51,793 nucleotides of DNA, taken from contig CAKSHP010000016.1 in assembly GCA_934457145.1 (NCBI GenBank), forward strand, positions 1 to 51,793, given 5' to 3'. A program made the position numbers and the translations under genes. Below, piece after piece: positions 33,980 to 42,216 of this stretch (within the stretch, counting starts at the first letter, position 1; every line of letters begins with the position of its first letter). The notes under the pieces are model-generated. The model ran no database searches, had not been told where the DNA came from, and saw nothing but the letters and a program-made list of their open reading frames with translations. Source of the DNA: an uncultured Clostridia bacterium (lineage in GTDB: Bacteria > Bacillota > Clostridia > UBA1381 > UMGS1253).

Positions 33980-35821
33980 ATGTTTGATTTAAAGAGCAGC
34001 TTGAAACTGCTTCCGGATTTGCCGGGCGTGTATCTTATGCACGATAAAGACGATACAATTATATATGTCGGCAAGGCGAAAAACCTTAAAAACAGGGTTC
34101 GCAGCTATTTTATAAAAAATAAAAGCCACACGCCGAAGGTTGAAAAAATGGTTAAAAGTGTGGCGTGGTTTGAATATATTATAACAACAACCGAGCTTGA
34201 GGCACTTATTTTGGAATGTACGCTTATAAAAAAGCACATGCCCTTTTATAATATTTTATTAAAAGACGATAAAACCTATCCTTATATAAAAGTCACGATG
34301 AACGAAAAATATCCTAAAATGTATGCCGTAAGGAAAAAAGAAAAAGACAAGGCAAAATATTTCGGGCCGTTTTCGGGTATGGGCGTGGTAAAGGATATGA
34401 ACGAAATTGTAAAAAACATATTTATGATACCAACGTGCAGGTTAAGTTTTCCGAAAGATATCGGAAAATACCGTCCGTGCATAAATGCGCAGATAGGCAA
34501 ATGCTTTGCGCCGTGCGGAGGCGGAGTATCGCAGGAGGAGTATTATGATGTGTTTTTAAACGTTTGTAAATTTCTTTCCGGCGACCATGGCGAGCTTTTG
34601 GCAGATATGGAAAGAAAAATGCAGGAATACTCAAAAAATCTGGAGTTTGAAAAAGCTGCGCATGAAAGAGATAAAATAAACAGCGTAAAGCGGTTTGAGG
34701 CAAGGCAGAAAGTTGTGAGCGAAAAATGGGTAAACAGAGATGTTATAAGTTTTGACTGCTGCGCAAACAGAGCGTTTTTTGCGGTGCTGTTCGTGCGAAA
34801 CGGCAGAGTTGTGGCACACAAAAACATGAGTGCGGCCGGGTACGGCGATTTTGACGATGCAGAAATTGCATGCGAGTTTTTAAAAAGCTTTTACTCACAG
34901 ACAGACGATTTGCCCGACGAAATTATTATTAAAACCTCCCCGGACGATTCTTTGCTTTTAGCCGAATGGCTCTCTGAAAGAAAGGGTAAAAAGGTTTTAA
35001 TAACTGCGCCGCAGCGCGGCGAAAAGCTTGCGCTTATAACGATGGCAGGCGCAAACGTTATGCAAAGCATAAACCGCTATAAAGAGGAAAACTTAAAAGA
35101 AAAGAAAGAAAAAATCCGGCTTGAGGCGATGAAAGAAAAGCTTAGTTTGCCCAAAGTCCCAATAAGAATTGAAAGTTATGACATTTCAAACACGGGCGAC
35201 AGCGACCGCGTCGGTGTGATGTGTGTGTTTGAAAACGGAATATACAGCGCAAAAAAAAGCAGATACTTTAAAATTAAATATGTCTCAGGTCAGGACGATT
35301 ATGCCTGCATGAGCGAGGTTATAACAAGAAGAATAAACAGAGCAAAAGAGGAAATAAAAAATAATGTGCCTTTAAATAAAGCCGCATTTTTGCCGCTGCC
35401 GGATCTTATATTGTTAGACGGCGGCTCATCTCATGTCAGTACGATTAAAAAAACGGTTTCGGATCTTGGCGAAAATATAAGCATATGGGGAATGGCAAAA
35501 GATGATAAACACACGTTCAGCTTCTTTACAGACGCTCAAAACAATGTGTATCCTTCAAAGAATTCCGAGGTTTATAAACTTGCCTACACAATATCCGAAC
35601 GGGTGCATAAAAGCGCAATCGAGTATCACAGAAAGTTAAGAAGCAAGAGCGCGTTTAAATCGGAGCTTGACAATATAGCGGGTATCGGCCCGAAACGCAG
35701 AAACATGCTTTTAGCAAAGTTTAAAAGCATTGAAAATATTCAAAAAGCAAGCGAAAGCGAACTTACAGATGCCGGACTTGATAAAAAAAGCGCACAAAAC
35801 GTTTTGCGCTATTTTAAATAG
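33980..35821 (+). CDS. uvrC: Excinuclease ABC subunit C
   Basis: A 613-aa nuclease for nucleotide-excision repair. The GIY-YIG domain (LPGVYLMHDKDDTIIYVGKA), a Cys-rich region (CRLSF, CINAQIGKCFAPCGGG), the UVR domain, the RNase H-like domain (IESYDISNTGD, DLILLDGGSSH) and tandem HhH (DNIAGIGPKRRNMLLAKF) are all present. ATG 33980 gives the usual MFDLKSSLKLLPD start with GGAAAGG 11 nt upstream; TTG 33971 is the alternative. No LexA box is apparent upstream. Confidence 0.95.
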   Translation: MFDLKSSLKLLPDLPGVYLMHDKDDTIIYVGKAKNLKNRVRSYFIKNKSHTPKVEKMVKSVAWFEYIITTTELEALILECTLIKKHMPFYNILLKDDKTYPYIKVTMNEKYPKMYAVRKKEKDKAKYFGPFSGMGVVKDMNEIVKNIFMIPTCRLSFPKDIGKYRPCINAQIGKCFAPCGGGVSQEEYYDVFLNVCKFLSGDHGELLADMERKMQEYSKNLEFEKAAHERDKINSVKRFEARQKVVSEKWVNRDVISFDCCANRAFFAVLFVRNGRVVAHKNMSAAGYGDFDDAEIACEFLKSFYSQTDDLPDEIIIKTSPDDSLLLAEWLSERKGKKVLITAPQRGEKLALITMAGANVMQSINRYKEENLKEKKEKIRLEAMKEKLSLPKVPIRIESYDISNTGDSDRVGVMCVFENGIYSAKKSRYFKIKYVSGQDDYACMSEVITRRINRAKEEIKNNVPLNKAAFLPLPDLILLDGGSSHVSTIKKTVSDLGENISIWGMAKDDKHTFSFFTDAQNNVYPSKNSEVYKLAYTISERVHKSAIEYHRKLRSKSAFKSELDNIAGIGPKRRNMLLAKFKSIENIQKASESELTDAGLDKKSAQNVLRYFK

Positions 35822-35871
35822 GGAAGGCATATTGTGCGTTACTTTCTAATGCCTGTATTAAAGGAGAAAAG

Positions 35872-36657
35872 ATGAACGGTTTTAAACGAATAGACGATAA
35901 CGGATTTGTGTATTATATTGCGCAGAACATAGAAAATACCGGATTTTTAAAGCATATGTTCACGACACGTCTCGGCGGAGTGAGCAGCGGAGAAACTGCG
36001 TTGCTGAATTTGGGAATTAATAAAAACGATAAAAAAGAAAACGTTGTTAAAAATTTTGAAATCGTAACAAGAAAACTCGGCGCAGTGCCGGACGATTTGA
36101 TTGCATTAAAGCAAATCCATACCGATACGGTGCATATTGTTTTGCCAAATGACGAAAGCAAAATTTATAACACCGAAGACCGAATCCGCGCCGATGCTTT
36201 GGCAAGTAACATAAAAGGCAGCTGTTTTTGTGTGTTTTATGCAGACTGCGTGCCGATAATTTTGGCGGACAAAAAAACGAAATCCGCGGCGGCGGTTCAT
36301 TCCGGATGGCGGTCAAGCGCCATGCATATCGTGAAAAAAGCGGTTCTTGCAATGAAAGAAAATTTTGGCGTAAACCCATTGGATATTGAAGCGGCAATAG
36401 GTCCTTCAATACAAAAGTGCTGCTTTGAAACGGATTTTGATGCCGCAGAGCAGTTTGACGAAAAGTATTATGAAAAGAAAAACGGCAAGTATTTTATAGA
36501 TTTGCAAAGACTAATAAAAGATGACCTTAACGATGCGGGAGTTTTTAAAATTTCCGACTGCGGGATATGCACGTGCTGCAATAATGAAGAATTTTTTTCA
36601 AACCGTGCGCATAAGGGAAAAATAGGGCTTATGGGCGCTTTTGTGAAAATAAACTAA
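35872..36657 (+). CDS. pgeF: YfiH/PgeF-family copper-type oxidase-like protein
   Basis: A 261-aa protein of the CNF1/YfiH family, variously described as peptidoglycan editing factor, polyphenol oxidase or purine nucleoside phosphorylase. The metal-site motifs are FTTRLGGVSSG, LKQIHTDTVH, YADCVPIILAD, AAVHSGWRSSAMHIV, GPSIQKCCFE and GICTCCNNEEFFSNRAHKG. AAAGGAG precedes ATG 35872. A 6-bp inverted repeat, AGGCAT...ATGCCT, lies in the 50-bp spacer after uvrC. The in vivo reaction is uncertain. Confidence 0.88.
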   Translation: MNGFKRIDDNGFVYYIAQNIENTGFLKHMFTTRLGGVSSGETALLNLGINKNDKKENVVKNFEIVTRKLGAVPDDLIALKQIHTDTVHIVLPNDESKIYNTEDRIRADALASNIKGSCFCVFYADCVPIILADKKTKSAAAVHSGWRSSAMHIVKKAVLAMKENFGVNPLDIEAAIGPSIQKCCFETDFDAAEQFDEKYYEKKNGKYFIDLQRLIKDDLNDAGVFKISDCGICTCCNNEEFFSNRAHKGKIGLMGAFVKIN

Positions 36658-36674
36658 AAGGAGGGCGGCTTGAT

Positions 36675-38279
36675 TTGAAAGGGTTTAAACGTTTTTTTTG
36701 TGTTTTTATCGCGTTTTTACTGGTGTTTTTGCAAGGCTGCAAAAAAAATGAAAACGAAAATGCGGTTCCTGCGCTGAACAGTATTGATGATGAATCAGTT
36801 TACAAAAACTTAGGCGAGGACACCCTGTGGCTCACAGCATGGGGATTTGACACGTTTAATCCGATAGCCACAGCTTCAAGAGCTGTTGCAGATTGCAGCC
36901 GTCTTGTGTACGACAGTTTGTTTTATCTTGATGAAAATCTTTGCGCGCAAGGCGTTTTGGCAAAACAGTATGCGGTGTCTGACGATAAAAAAACATATAC
37001 GATAACGCTTGACACAAGCTTTAAATTTCATGACGGTACTTCGTTTTCCGCAGCCGACGCGGTGTACACAATAAATGAAATAAAAAGGCTTAACCAAAAA
37101 TCGCTGTTTTTCGAAAACGTTTCAAATATTGAATCAGTCTCGGCAGGAGGAAGCGACATACTTATTATAAAGATTATATCGCCTGAGCCGCTTTTTATAA
37201 ACAATCTTAGCTTTCCGATTGTGAAAAACCAAACTCCGTCTGACACAAAGGTTGAATTTCCGATAGGAACGGGGCCGTATAAATTTGTTAAAACAACGCT
37301 TGTGCGGGCAATGTATTTTGAAGAAAACAAAAATTATGCCGGAAAACGCCCGACGGAAAACAAAATGAAAAACGCTGTTGTTACTTTTGTTCCCGACAAG
37401 GAAACGCAAACCTATGCGCTTGAGGCGCACCAGGCAGATGCGGCGTGCGTAACGGCGGCGGAACTTGCAAACTATAATCCAAAGGGTGCCGTTAAAACGA
37501 TTTATTATAATAACAGACGCCTTACGTTTATAGGCATAAACGCTTCAAATGCCGCGCTTTCAAACGACGCGCTGCGCCGTGCGGTAAGCTATGCAATAGA
37601 TAGAAACGATATTATTAATTCCGTTCTGTTCGGAATAGGAGAGCCGACGCTTTTGCCGTTTTCAACACAAGGATTTATGTATCCGCAAAAATATAAAGAC
37701 GTTTCAAAACATGCGTCCGAGGCGGAAAGCGCTTTAAAAGATGCCGGGTGGACGGCGGATACGGATTCTGTTATGTACTATGTCGGAGCAGATAAGAAAA
37801 AAGTAAGAGCAGAGGTTTCGCTTTTGGTAAACAGCGAGAATGAAGCAAGAGTGCAGATTGCGGGAAAAATTGCCGAAAGTTTAAAACAAGCAGGCATTAA
37901 GGTAAATGTTGTGAGTGCAAATTTTGAAACCTATAAATCAAGAATTGAAAGTCAAAAGTATGATATGTATATAGGTGAGGTGTATATGGACAGTTCCTAC
38001 AGCACTGATCTGCTTTTCGGAGCAAATGCAAAATACAGCGTGTATACCTCGGATGAGCTTGAAAGCGCTGCCGCAAAGAAAAAGAGCGCAGTCGGCAGGG
38101 AACAGACAACCGCCGTTTTTGAACAGCTTTCCGACTGTCTGGCAGAAAAAATGCCGGTAGTTTGCCTGTATTTCGGATGCGATGCGCTTATTGCAAACAA
38201 TATGCTCGGGTGCGGCGAAAAAACGGTTTTGGGAAATGAGTTTGCAAATCTTCGTATGTGGACTAAAAATGTGAAATAA
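36675..38279 (+). CDS. Peptide/nickel-type ABC substrate-binding lipoprotein
   Basis: A 534-aa extracellular solute-binding protein, family 5. The lipoprotein signal peptide ends in VFLQGC with lipidated C22. Family landmarks: GLKFHDGT-like LDTSFKFHDGTSFSAADAVYTI, FPIGTGPYKFVK and ALRRAVSYAIDRNDI. TTG 36675 is the start, with AAGGAGGGCGG upstream. No permease or ATPase genes adjoin, so it must borrow a transporter encoded elsewhere or act as a sensor. It closes the 19-kb plus-strand run. Confidence 0.88.
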   Translation: MKGFKRFFCVFIAFLLVFLQGCKKNENENAVPALNSIDDESVYKNLGEDTLWLTAWGFDTFNPIATASRAVADCSRLVYDSLFYLDENLCAQGVLAKQYAVSDDKKTYTITLDTSFKFHDGTSFSAADAVYTINEIKRLNQKSLFFENVSNIESVSAGGSDILIIKIISPEPLFINNLSFPIVKNQTPSDTKVEFPIGTGPYKFVKTTLVRAMYFEENKNYAGKRPTENKMKNAVVTFVPDKETQTYALEAHQADAACVTAAELANYNPKGAVKTIYYNNRRLTFIGINASNAALSNDALRRAVSYAIDRNDIINSVLFGIGEPTLLPFSTQGFMYPQKYKDVSKHASEAESALKDAGWTADTDSVMYYVGADKKKVRAEVSLLVNSENEARVQIAGKIAESLKQAGIKVNVVSANFETYKSRIESQKYDMYIGEVYMDSSYSTDLLFGANAKYSVYTSDELESAAAKKKSAVGREQTTAVFEQLSDCLAEKMPVVCLYFGCDALIANNMLGCGEKTVLGNEFANLRMWTKNVK

Positions 38280-38292
38280 AGTTTTTATTTAT

Positions 38293-38340
38293 TAAAAAGA
38301 GAGGGCGCGTAGCTTTAAAATTGCTGCGCGCCCTTTGAAG
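38293..38340. terminator. Bidirectional terminator between convergent genes
   Basis: AGGGCGCGTAGC (38302-38313) pairs with GCTGCGCGCCCT (38323-38334), one mismatch. On the minus strand it is followed by CTCTTTTTAAT, so it ends the SLH gene well; the plus-strand T-tract is weaker. Confidence 0.8.
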
Positions 38341-38396
38341 TTTTGAAAAAATAACTTGATTTATACAGTCTGAATATTTTTATAAAGCCTGATATG

Positions 38397-39743
38397 TTAT
38401 TTAAAAGATGCCATAATTATGCTGTATGCCCAGTGCGTTGAATTTAAATCGTCAAAAGTTTTGGGCGGATTTTGAAGCGCAGAGCTGTCTAAAGGCTCAA
38501 TTTTAAGCAGCCTGTTTATCACAGACACCGCCTCGCTGCGGGTTATATTGTTGTCGGGCTTAAATGTTCCGTCCGGATAACCGCTTACTGCGTTAACGCT
38601 TGCAAAAGCCGTTATATAATCCTTTGCCCAGTGGTTTTCTATATCGGAAAATCCCGAAACTTCTTTGTCTGAAGCTTTTATGGAAAAAGCATCCGTCATA
38701 AGTTTAACAAATTCCGCGCGAGTTATGTTTAAATCACCTTTAAACAAACGCTGTTTTTCGTTGTTTGTTTCGCCGTAACCGGAAATGATGCCGGTTTGGG
38801 CAAAATCGTTCACGATTTTTTTGTATTCGGGTGAAACATCGGTAAAATCATCTGTGTCAACAGCGTTTTTAACTGTGAAAATTTTTGAAAGCGCTAAAAC
38901 AATTTCATAGCGTGTAGCGTATCTGTCAGGCTCAAAGAGATTGTCTTTGACAAGAGGCATATATGCGCTCACATTTTCGTTTAAAACGGCAACAGCCTTT
39001 TCAAGCTCTGTGTCGCCGCCTTTGCTGTCATCACCTTTATTATCATCAGGTTTGTCAGACGCAGGTGCACTCGGAGACGGCGAAGGATCAGCGCCTATCC
39101 ACTTCGGTGTCGGCTTTGGAGTGTTTCTGGCTTCCATCATTTCTTCGTACTGATCGGCAAACTTTTTATCGTCCATATATGTAAGCGAAACTGAGCTTTC
39201 CTCTTTTAGTTCGGTGTTTGTTCCTATGGAAACGTCTGCCTCGTAGGACGGGGCTGAATAGTTAAACAAATCGTAGCAGTCATAAAGCTCATAGGTTTCT
39301 TCAAAATGACCCACTTCTTTTAAAATAACCTTGATTTTTGTATCTGCATTTGTTTGCTTTGCGGTAAATCTGAATTTAAAAAGCGTTTTGTCGCCCGGTA
39401 TGTTGTCGCCGGCGGCAAATAAGGCGCATGCCTGATTTGTGTCATAATTTTCATTTGCAAAAGACGAACCGGAAAATTCCGGCGAAAAACTGCAGCGTCC
39501 GCCCTCCGACTCTGAGGTTAAATCCAAAAGATTGTTATCATATTCAAGGATAACAAAAAAGTTGCTTATTCCGGGATTGTCTTTTATGTTTACTTCAAAC
39601 ATAAAATCCTCGGAAGGATTTGTTTTTATGTTTTTGCTGTAAAATGTTATTGTGGGTTCGGTTTGAAAATCGTCTGCCATAGCAGGGACAACCATGCTAA
39701 AAAGCATAAAACACACAAGTATACCGCTGATAATTTTTTTCAT
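38397..39743 (-). CDS. Cohesin-like domain protein with SLH anchor
   Basis: A 448-aa secreted surface protein. Signal peptide to A23 (MKKIISGILVCFMLFSMVVP...). Residues about 28-175 form a beta-sandwich that reads like cohesin: EVNIKDNPGISNFFVILEYD followed by NLLDLTSE, then TLFKFRFTAK. A Pro/Ser/Asp linker (about 205-245, PSPSPSAPASDKPDD) leads to S-layer homology repeats: an incomplete first (FEPDRYATRYEIVLALSKIF), a second (DFTDVSPEYKKIVNDF, ITRAEFVKLMTDAF), a third (GFSDIENHWAKDYI, GYPDGTFKPDNNITRSEA) and the start of a fourth. One cohesin plus SLH in about 450 aa is the plan of cellulosome anchoring protein OlpA. True cohesin function is not proven. GAAAGG precedes ATG 39743. Confidence 0.8.
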   Translation of the reverse strand: MKKIISGILVCFMLFSMVVPAMADDFQTEPTITFYSKNIKTNPSEDFMFEVNIKDNPGISNFFVILEYDNNLLDLTSESEGGRCSFSPEFSGSSFANENYDTNQACALFAAGDNIPGDKTLFKFRFTAKQTNADTKIKVILKEVGHFEETYELYDCYDLFNYSAPSYEADVSIGTNTELKEESSVSLTYMDDKKFADQYEEMMEARNTPKPTPKWIGADPSPSPSAPASDKPDDNKGDDSKGGDTELEKAVAVLNENVSAYMPLVKDNLFEPDRYATRYEIVLALSKIFTVKNAVDTDDFTDVSPEYKKIVNDFAQTGIISGYGETNNEKQRLFKGDLNITRAEFVKLMTDAFSIKASDKEVSGFSDIENHWAKDYITAFASVNAVSGYPDGTFKPDNNITRSEAVSVINRLLKIEPLDSSALQNPPKTFDDLNSTHWAYSIIMASFK

Positions 39744-39760
39744 AATATTTCAGTACCTTT

Positions 39761-39804
39761 CTGCCCGCAAAAGTAATGTGTCTGCACAATATACCTGCGG
39801 GCAG
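39761..39804 (-). ncRNA. Hairpin leader of the SLH gene
   Basis: On the minus-strand RNA, CTGCCCGCA pairs with TGCGGGCAG (perfect 9 bp). The loop starts GGTA. After the stem come AAAGG and, 17 nt after the stem, the ATG. The lexA leader at 40524-40570 has the same plan, with compensating base changes in the stem. Confidence 0.6.
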
Positions 39805-39825
39805 ATATATCGTATGGCAGATTTT

Positions 39826-39843
39826 ATATGTAAAATTACATAT
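39826..39843. promoter_or_regulatory. 18-bp palindrome over the lexA stop and the SLH promoter
   Basis: ATATGTAA and TTACATAT form perfect 8-bp arms around AA. The right arm contains the lexA stop codon. The motif overlaps a possible minus-strand promoter for the SLH gene (TTTACA, 17 bp, GATATA). It is a candidate operator; the protein is unknown. Confidence 0.45.
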
Positions 39844-40507
39844 GAGGTCTGAAAAGTCCGACAACTTTGCCGAGTATCATAACTTCGTCTACAATTATCG
39901 GATCCATTGATGAATTTTCCGGCTGAAGGCGAAAATGCCCATTTTCTTTATAAAATGTTTTCACTGTTGCGGAATCGTCAATCAGCGCAACAACAATATC
40001 GCCGTTTACGGCTGTGTTTTGTTTTTGAACGATTACCATATCGCCGTCCAGAATAGCCGCCTCTATCATGGATTCACCGCTGACCGTTAAAATAAAAAGG
40101 TCTTTGTTTTTTGCATATGACATTGGAAGCGGAATTGAGTCTGTTGCCTCTTCAACGGCCAAAATCGGAGTACCTGCTGCAACTTTGCCGAGAACCGGAA
40201 CCGTCAGATATTCTGCCGAGTTGTTTTGATAAAATGTGTTAAAAGAATTTTCCGAAAGAGCGTCCGAAGCTTCGTTTGCAAAATCTTTATAATACTTTTC
40301 CGTAAGCTTTAACGCTCTTGTTTTTAAATCGTGTTTTTCAAGATAACCCTGGTCTTTCAGCGCAGCAAGCTGAGCATGAACGCTTGAAGTTGAGCTTAAA
40401 CCGACAGCTTCGCCGATTTCTCTCACCGACGGGGGATAACCGTTTATCTGATTTTGTCTGTCAATAAATTTTAAAATTTTAGGCCCCTTGTTTGATGTTC
40501 GTGACAT
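39836..40507 (-). CDS. lexA: LexA repressor
   Basis: A 223-aa SOS repressor and self-cleaving serine protease. The winged HTH (KFIDRQNQINGYPPSVREIG, STSSVHAQLAALKDQGYL) is followed by the cleavage site in KVAAGTPILAVEE, the nucleophile in TVSGESMIEAAI and the lysine in DDSATVKTF. ATG 40507 is chosen: it begins MSRTSNKGPKI and has AAAGG upstream, whereas the 15 extra codons to 40552 run through a leader hairpin. A degenerate SOS-box-like palindrome lies at its own -35. Confidence 0.95.
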   Translation of the reverse strand: MSRTSNKGPKILKFIDRQNQINGYPPSVREIGEAVGLSSTSSVHAQLAALKDQGYLEKHDLKTRALKLTEKYYKDFANEASDALSENSFNTFYQNNSAEYLTVPVLGKVAAGTPILAVEEATDSIPLPMSYAKNKDLFILTVSGESMIEAAILDGDMVIVQKQNTAVNGDIVVALIDDSATVKTFYKENGHFRLQPENSSMDPIIVDEVMILGKVVGLFRPHM

Positions 40508-40523
40508 AAAATTTCTAACCTTT

Positions 40524-40570
40524 CTGTCTGCAAAATTTAATAAACATACCAAACTTTTTACCGCAGACAG
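40524..40570 (-). ncRNA. Hairpin leader of lexA
   Basis: On the minus-strand RNA, CTGTCTGC pairs with GCAGACAG (perfect 8 bp). The loop starts GGTA, then AAAGG and the ATG follow 16 nt after the stem. Two stem pairs differ from the SLH leader by paired C-G to T-A changes, which points to conserved RNA structure. Confidence 0.6.
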
Positions 40571-40637
40571 ATAAAAAGTTTAAAAAGCATATGCGCAAAA
40601 AAACGGCGCGGCTGCTTTAAAATATACATGTATTTAT

Positions 40638-40676
40638 ATTATAACACATTTTTTTCAAAAAAGCAAACAAATGTTT
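40638..40676 (-). promoter_or_regulatory. lexA promoter with SOS-box-like palindrome
   Basis: Minus strand: TTGCTT (40666-40661), 17-bp spacer, TATAAT (40643-40638). AAACAAATGTTT (40665-40676) overlaps the -35. It resembles a degenerate GAAC-N4-GTTC LexA box. A second palindrome, ATACATGTAT, is at 40624-40633 near the transcription start. Confidence 0.55.
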
Positions 40677-40686
40677 TTAAAATATA

Positions 40687-40715
40687 TTGAAATTTGTAAA
40701 AAAATATGTTAAACT
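40687..40715 (+). promoter_or_regulatory. Promoter of the Cys-rich protein/DUF1015 genes
   Basis: TTGAAA (40687-40692), 17-bp spacer, TAAACT (40710-40715), 37 nt before ATG 40752. Confidence 0.7.
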
Positions 40716-40751
40716 ATATGTAAACGAATTAAACTGTACGGAGGTAGCTAT

Positions 40752-40934
40752 ATGTCTGAGAAAAAATGCATTTTCGAAGAAAATAAAATATGCGACAATT
40801 GCGGCGACTGCAAATGCGATTTAAACCCCGAAAAAATTTGCGACAACTGCGAAAAATGTCTTAATCAAACGGACGCGGAATATCTTGAAATTCTTATAGA
40901 TGATATCATGAAAGGTGATACAGATAAGCATTAG
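40752..40934 (+). CDS. Cysteine-rich mini-protein
   Basis: A 60-aa cytosolic protein with nine cysteines in two similar halves: KCIFEENKICDNCGDCKCDL and PEKICDNCEKCL. The repeated ICDNCxxC suggests a zinc or iron-sulfur site. The C-terminal half (TDAEYLEILIDDIMKGD) is an acidic helix. ACGGAGG precedes ATG 40752, and a good promoter is upstream, so it is a real gene. It is 49 bp before the DUF1015 gene and probably functions with it. I know no established role. Confidence 0.75.
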   Translation: MSEKKCIFEENKICDNCGDCKCDLNPEKICDNCEKCLNQTDAEYLEILIDDIMKGDTDKH

Positions 40935-40983
40935 AAAAGAGTGATGCCTAAGCAAAATAAATATCGGAAGGACGAAAGTTATT

Positions 40984-42207
40984 ATGGATTTTGAAAAATT
41001 CGGATTTATGCCGGCAAATATACTTATTCCTAAAAATGAAGATATGCAAAAATGGAGCGTGGTGGCTTGCGATCAGTACACGTCCGAGCCGGAATACTGG
41101 CAAAGAGTCAAAAAAAGAACGGACGGCGCAAAATCAACATATCACATGATTTTTCCGGAGATATTTTTGGAAAATGAAGATAAGTCGGAAAGAATAAAAA
41201 ACATTAACGATACAATGGATAACTATTTAAATGAAGATGTGTTTTTGCAGCTTGAAAACTCATTTGTATATGTTAAAAGACAGATTTCAACAAATAAAAT
41301 CCGTCACGGTCTTGTCGGAATGATTGATTTGGAAAAGTATGATTTTTCAAAAGAGTCAAAAGCGCTTATAAGAGCAACCGAAGGAACCGTTATAGAAAGA
41401 ATACCGCCAAGAGTTGAAATAAGAAAAAACGCTTCGCTTGAAATTCCGCATATTATGATTTTGATTGACGATAAAGAAAACGAAGTGTTTAAAAGCATAA
41501 GCCCCAAAGAAAAGGCAATTTACGATTTTGATTTAATGGAGGGCGGCGGACATATACAGGGGTATAAAATCGAGCCTGATTTAAATATATATAATGCATT
41601 TTTGTCGCTTTATGAAAAGTGCGATAAAGAAAATCCGCTTATGTTTGCCGTTGGCGACGGAAACCACTCTCTGGCAACGGCAAAAAAATGCTGGGAAAAC
41701 ATAAAAAACGGGCTTACAAAAGAAGAAATGCTCACAAACCCGGCACGCTACAGCTTAGTTGAGGTTGTAAATATTCATGATGAAGCGCTTGAGTTTGAAC
41801 CGATACACAGAGTTATTTTTGACTGCGAGCCGAAAAAAATTATTTCGGATATGAAAAAATATTTTAATGTGACCGACGATAACCGCGAGGGGCAAAAAAT
41901 AAGCTATGTTATTGACGGAGAGGTTTTTGATATGTATATTAAAAACCCGACGGCTTACCTTTGCGTCGGCACGCTGCAAAAATATATAGATGAAAACCTA
42001 AAAGACAAAAAAATTGACTACATACACGGCAGCGATGTTGTAAAAAAACTGTCGCATGATAAAAATATAGGATTTATTTTGCCGGCCATGGATAAATCGG
42101 ATTTGTTTAAAACCATTTTAAACGACTCGGTTTTGCCGAGAAAAACCTTTTCAATGGGCGAAGCCTGCGACAAAAGATTTTATCTTGAATGCAGAAAAGT
42201 GAAATAA
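40984..42207 (+). CDS. DUF1015-family protein
   Basis: A 407-aa cytoplasmic protein. Family features: FGFMPANILIPKNEDMQKWS followed by VVACDQYTSEP at the N-terminus, RATEGTVIERIPPRVEIR, and the conserved FAVGDGNHSLATAKKCWE. HIQGYKIE and FILPAMDKSDLF lie around them. Some relatives have been linked to serine or other small-molecule kinase activity, but no function can be assigned from sequence. GGAAGGACG lies before ATG 40984. Confidence 0.85.
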   Translation: MDFEKFGFMPANILIPKNEDMQKWSVVACDQYTSEPEYWQRVKKRTDGAKSTYHMIFPEIFLENEDKSERIKNINDTMDNYLNEDVFLQLENSFVYVKRQISTNKIRHGLVGMIDLEKYDFSKESKALIRATEGTVIERIPPRVEIRKNASLEIPHIMILIDDKENEVFKSISPKEKAIYDFDLMEGGGHIQGYKIEPDLNIYNAFLSLYEKCDKENPLMFAVGDGNHSLATAKKCWENIKNGLTKEEMLTNPARYSLVEVVNIHDEALEFEPIHRVIFDCEPKKIISDMKKYFNVTDDNREGQKISYVIDGEVFDMYIKNPTAYLCVGTLQKYIDENLKDKKIDYIHGSDVVKKLSHDKNIGFILPAMDKSDLFKTILNDSVLPRKTFSMGEACDKRFYLECRKVK

Positions 42208-42216
42208 AAAGGATAT

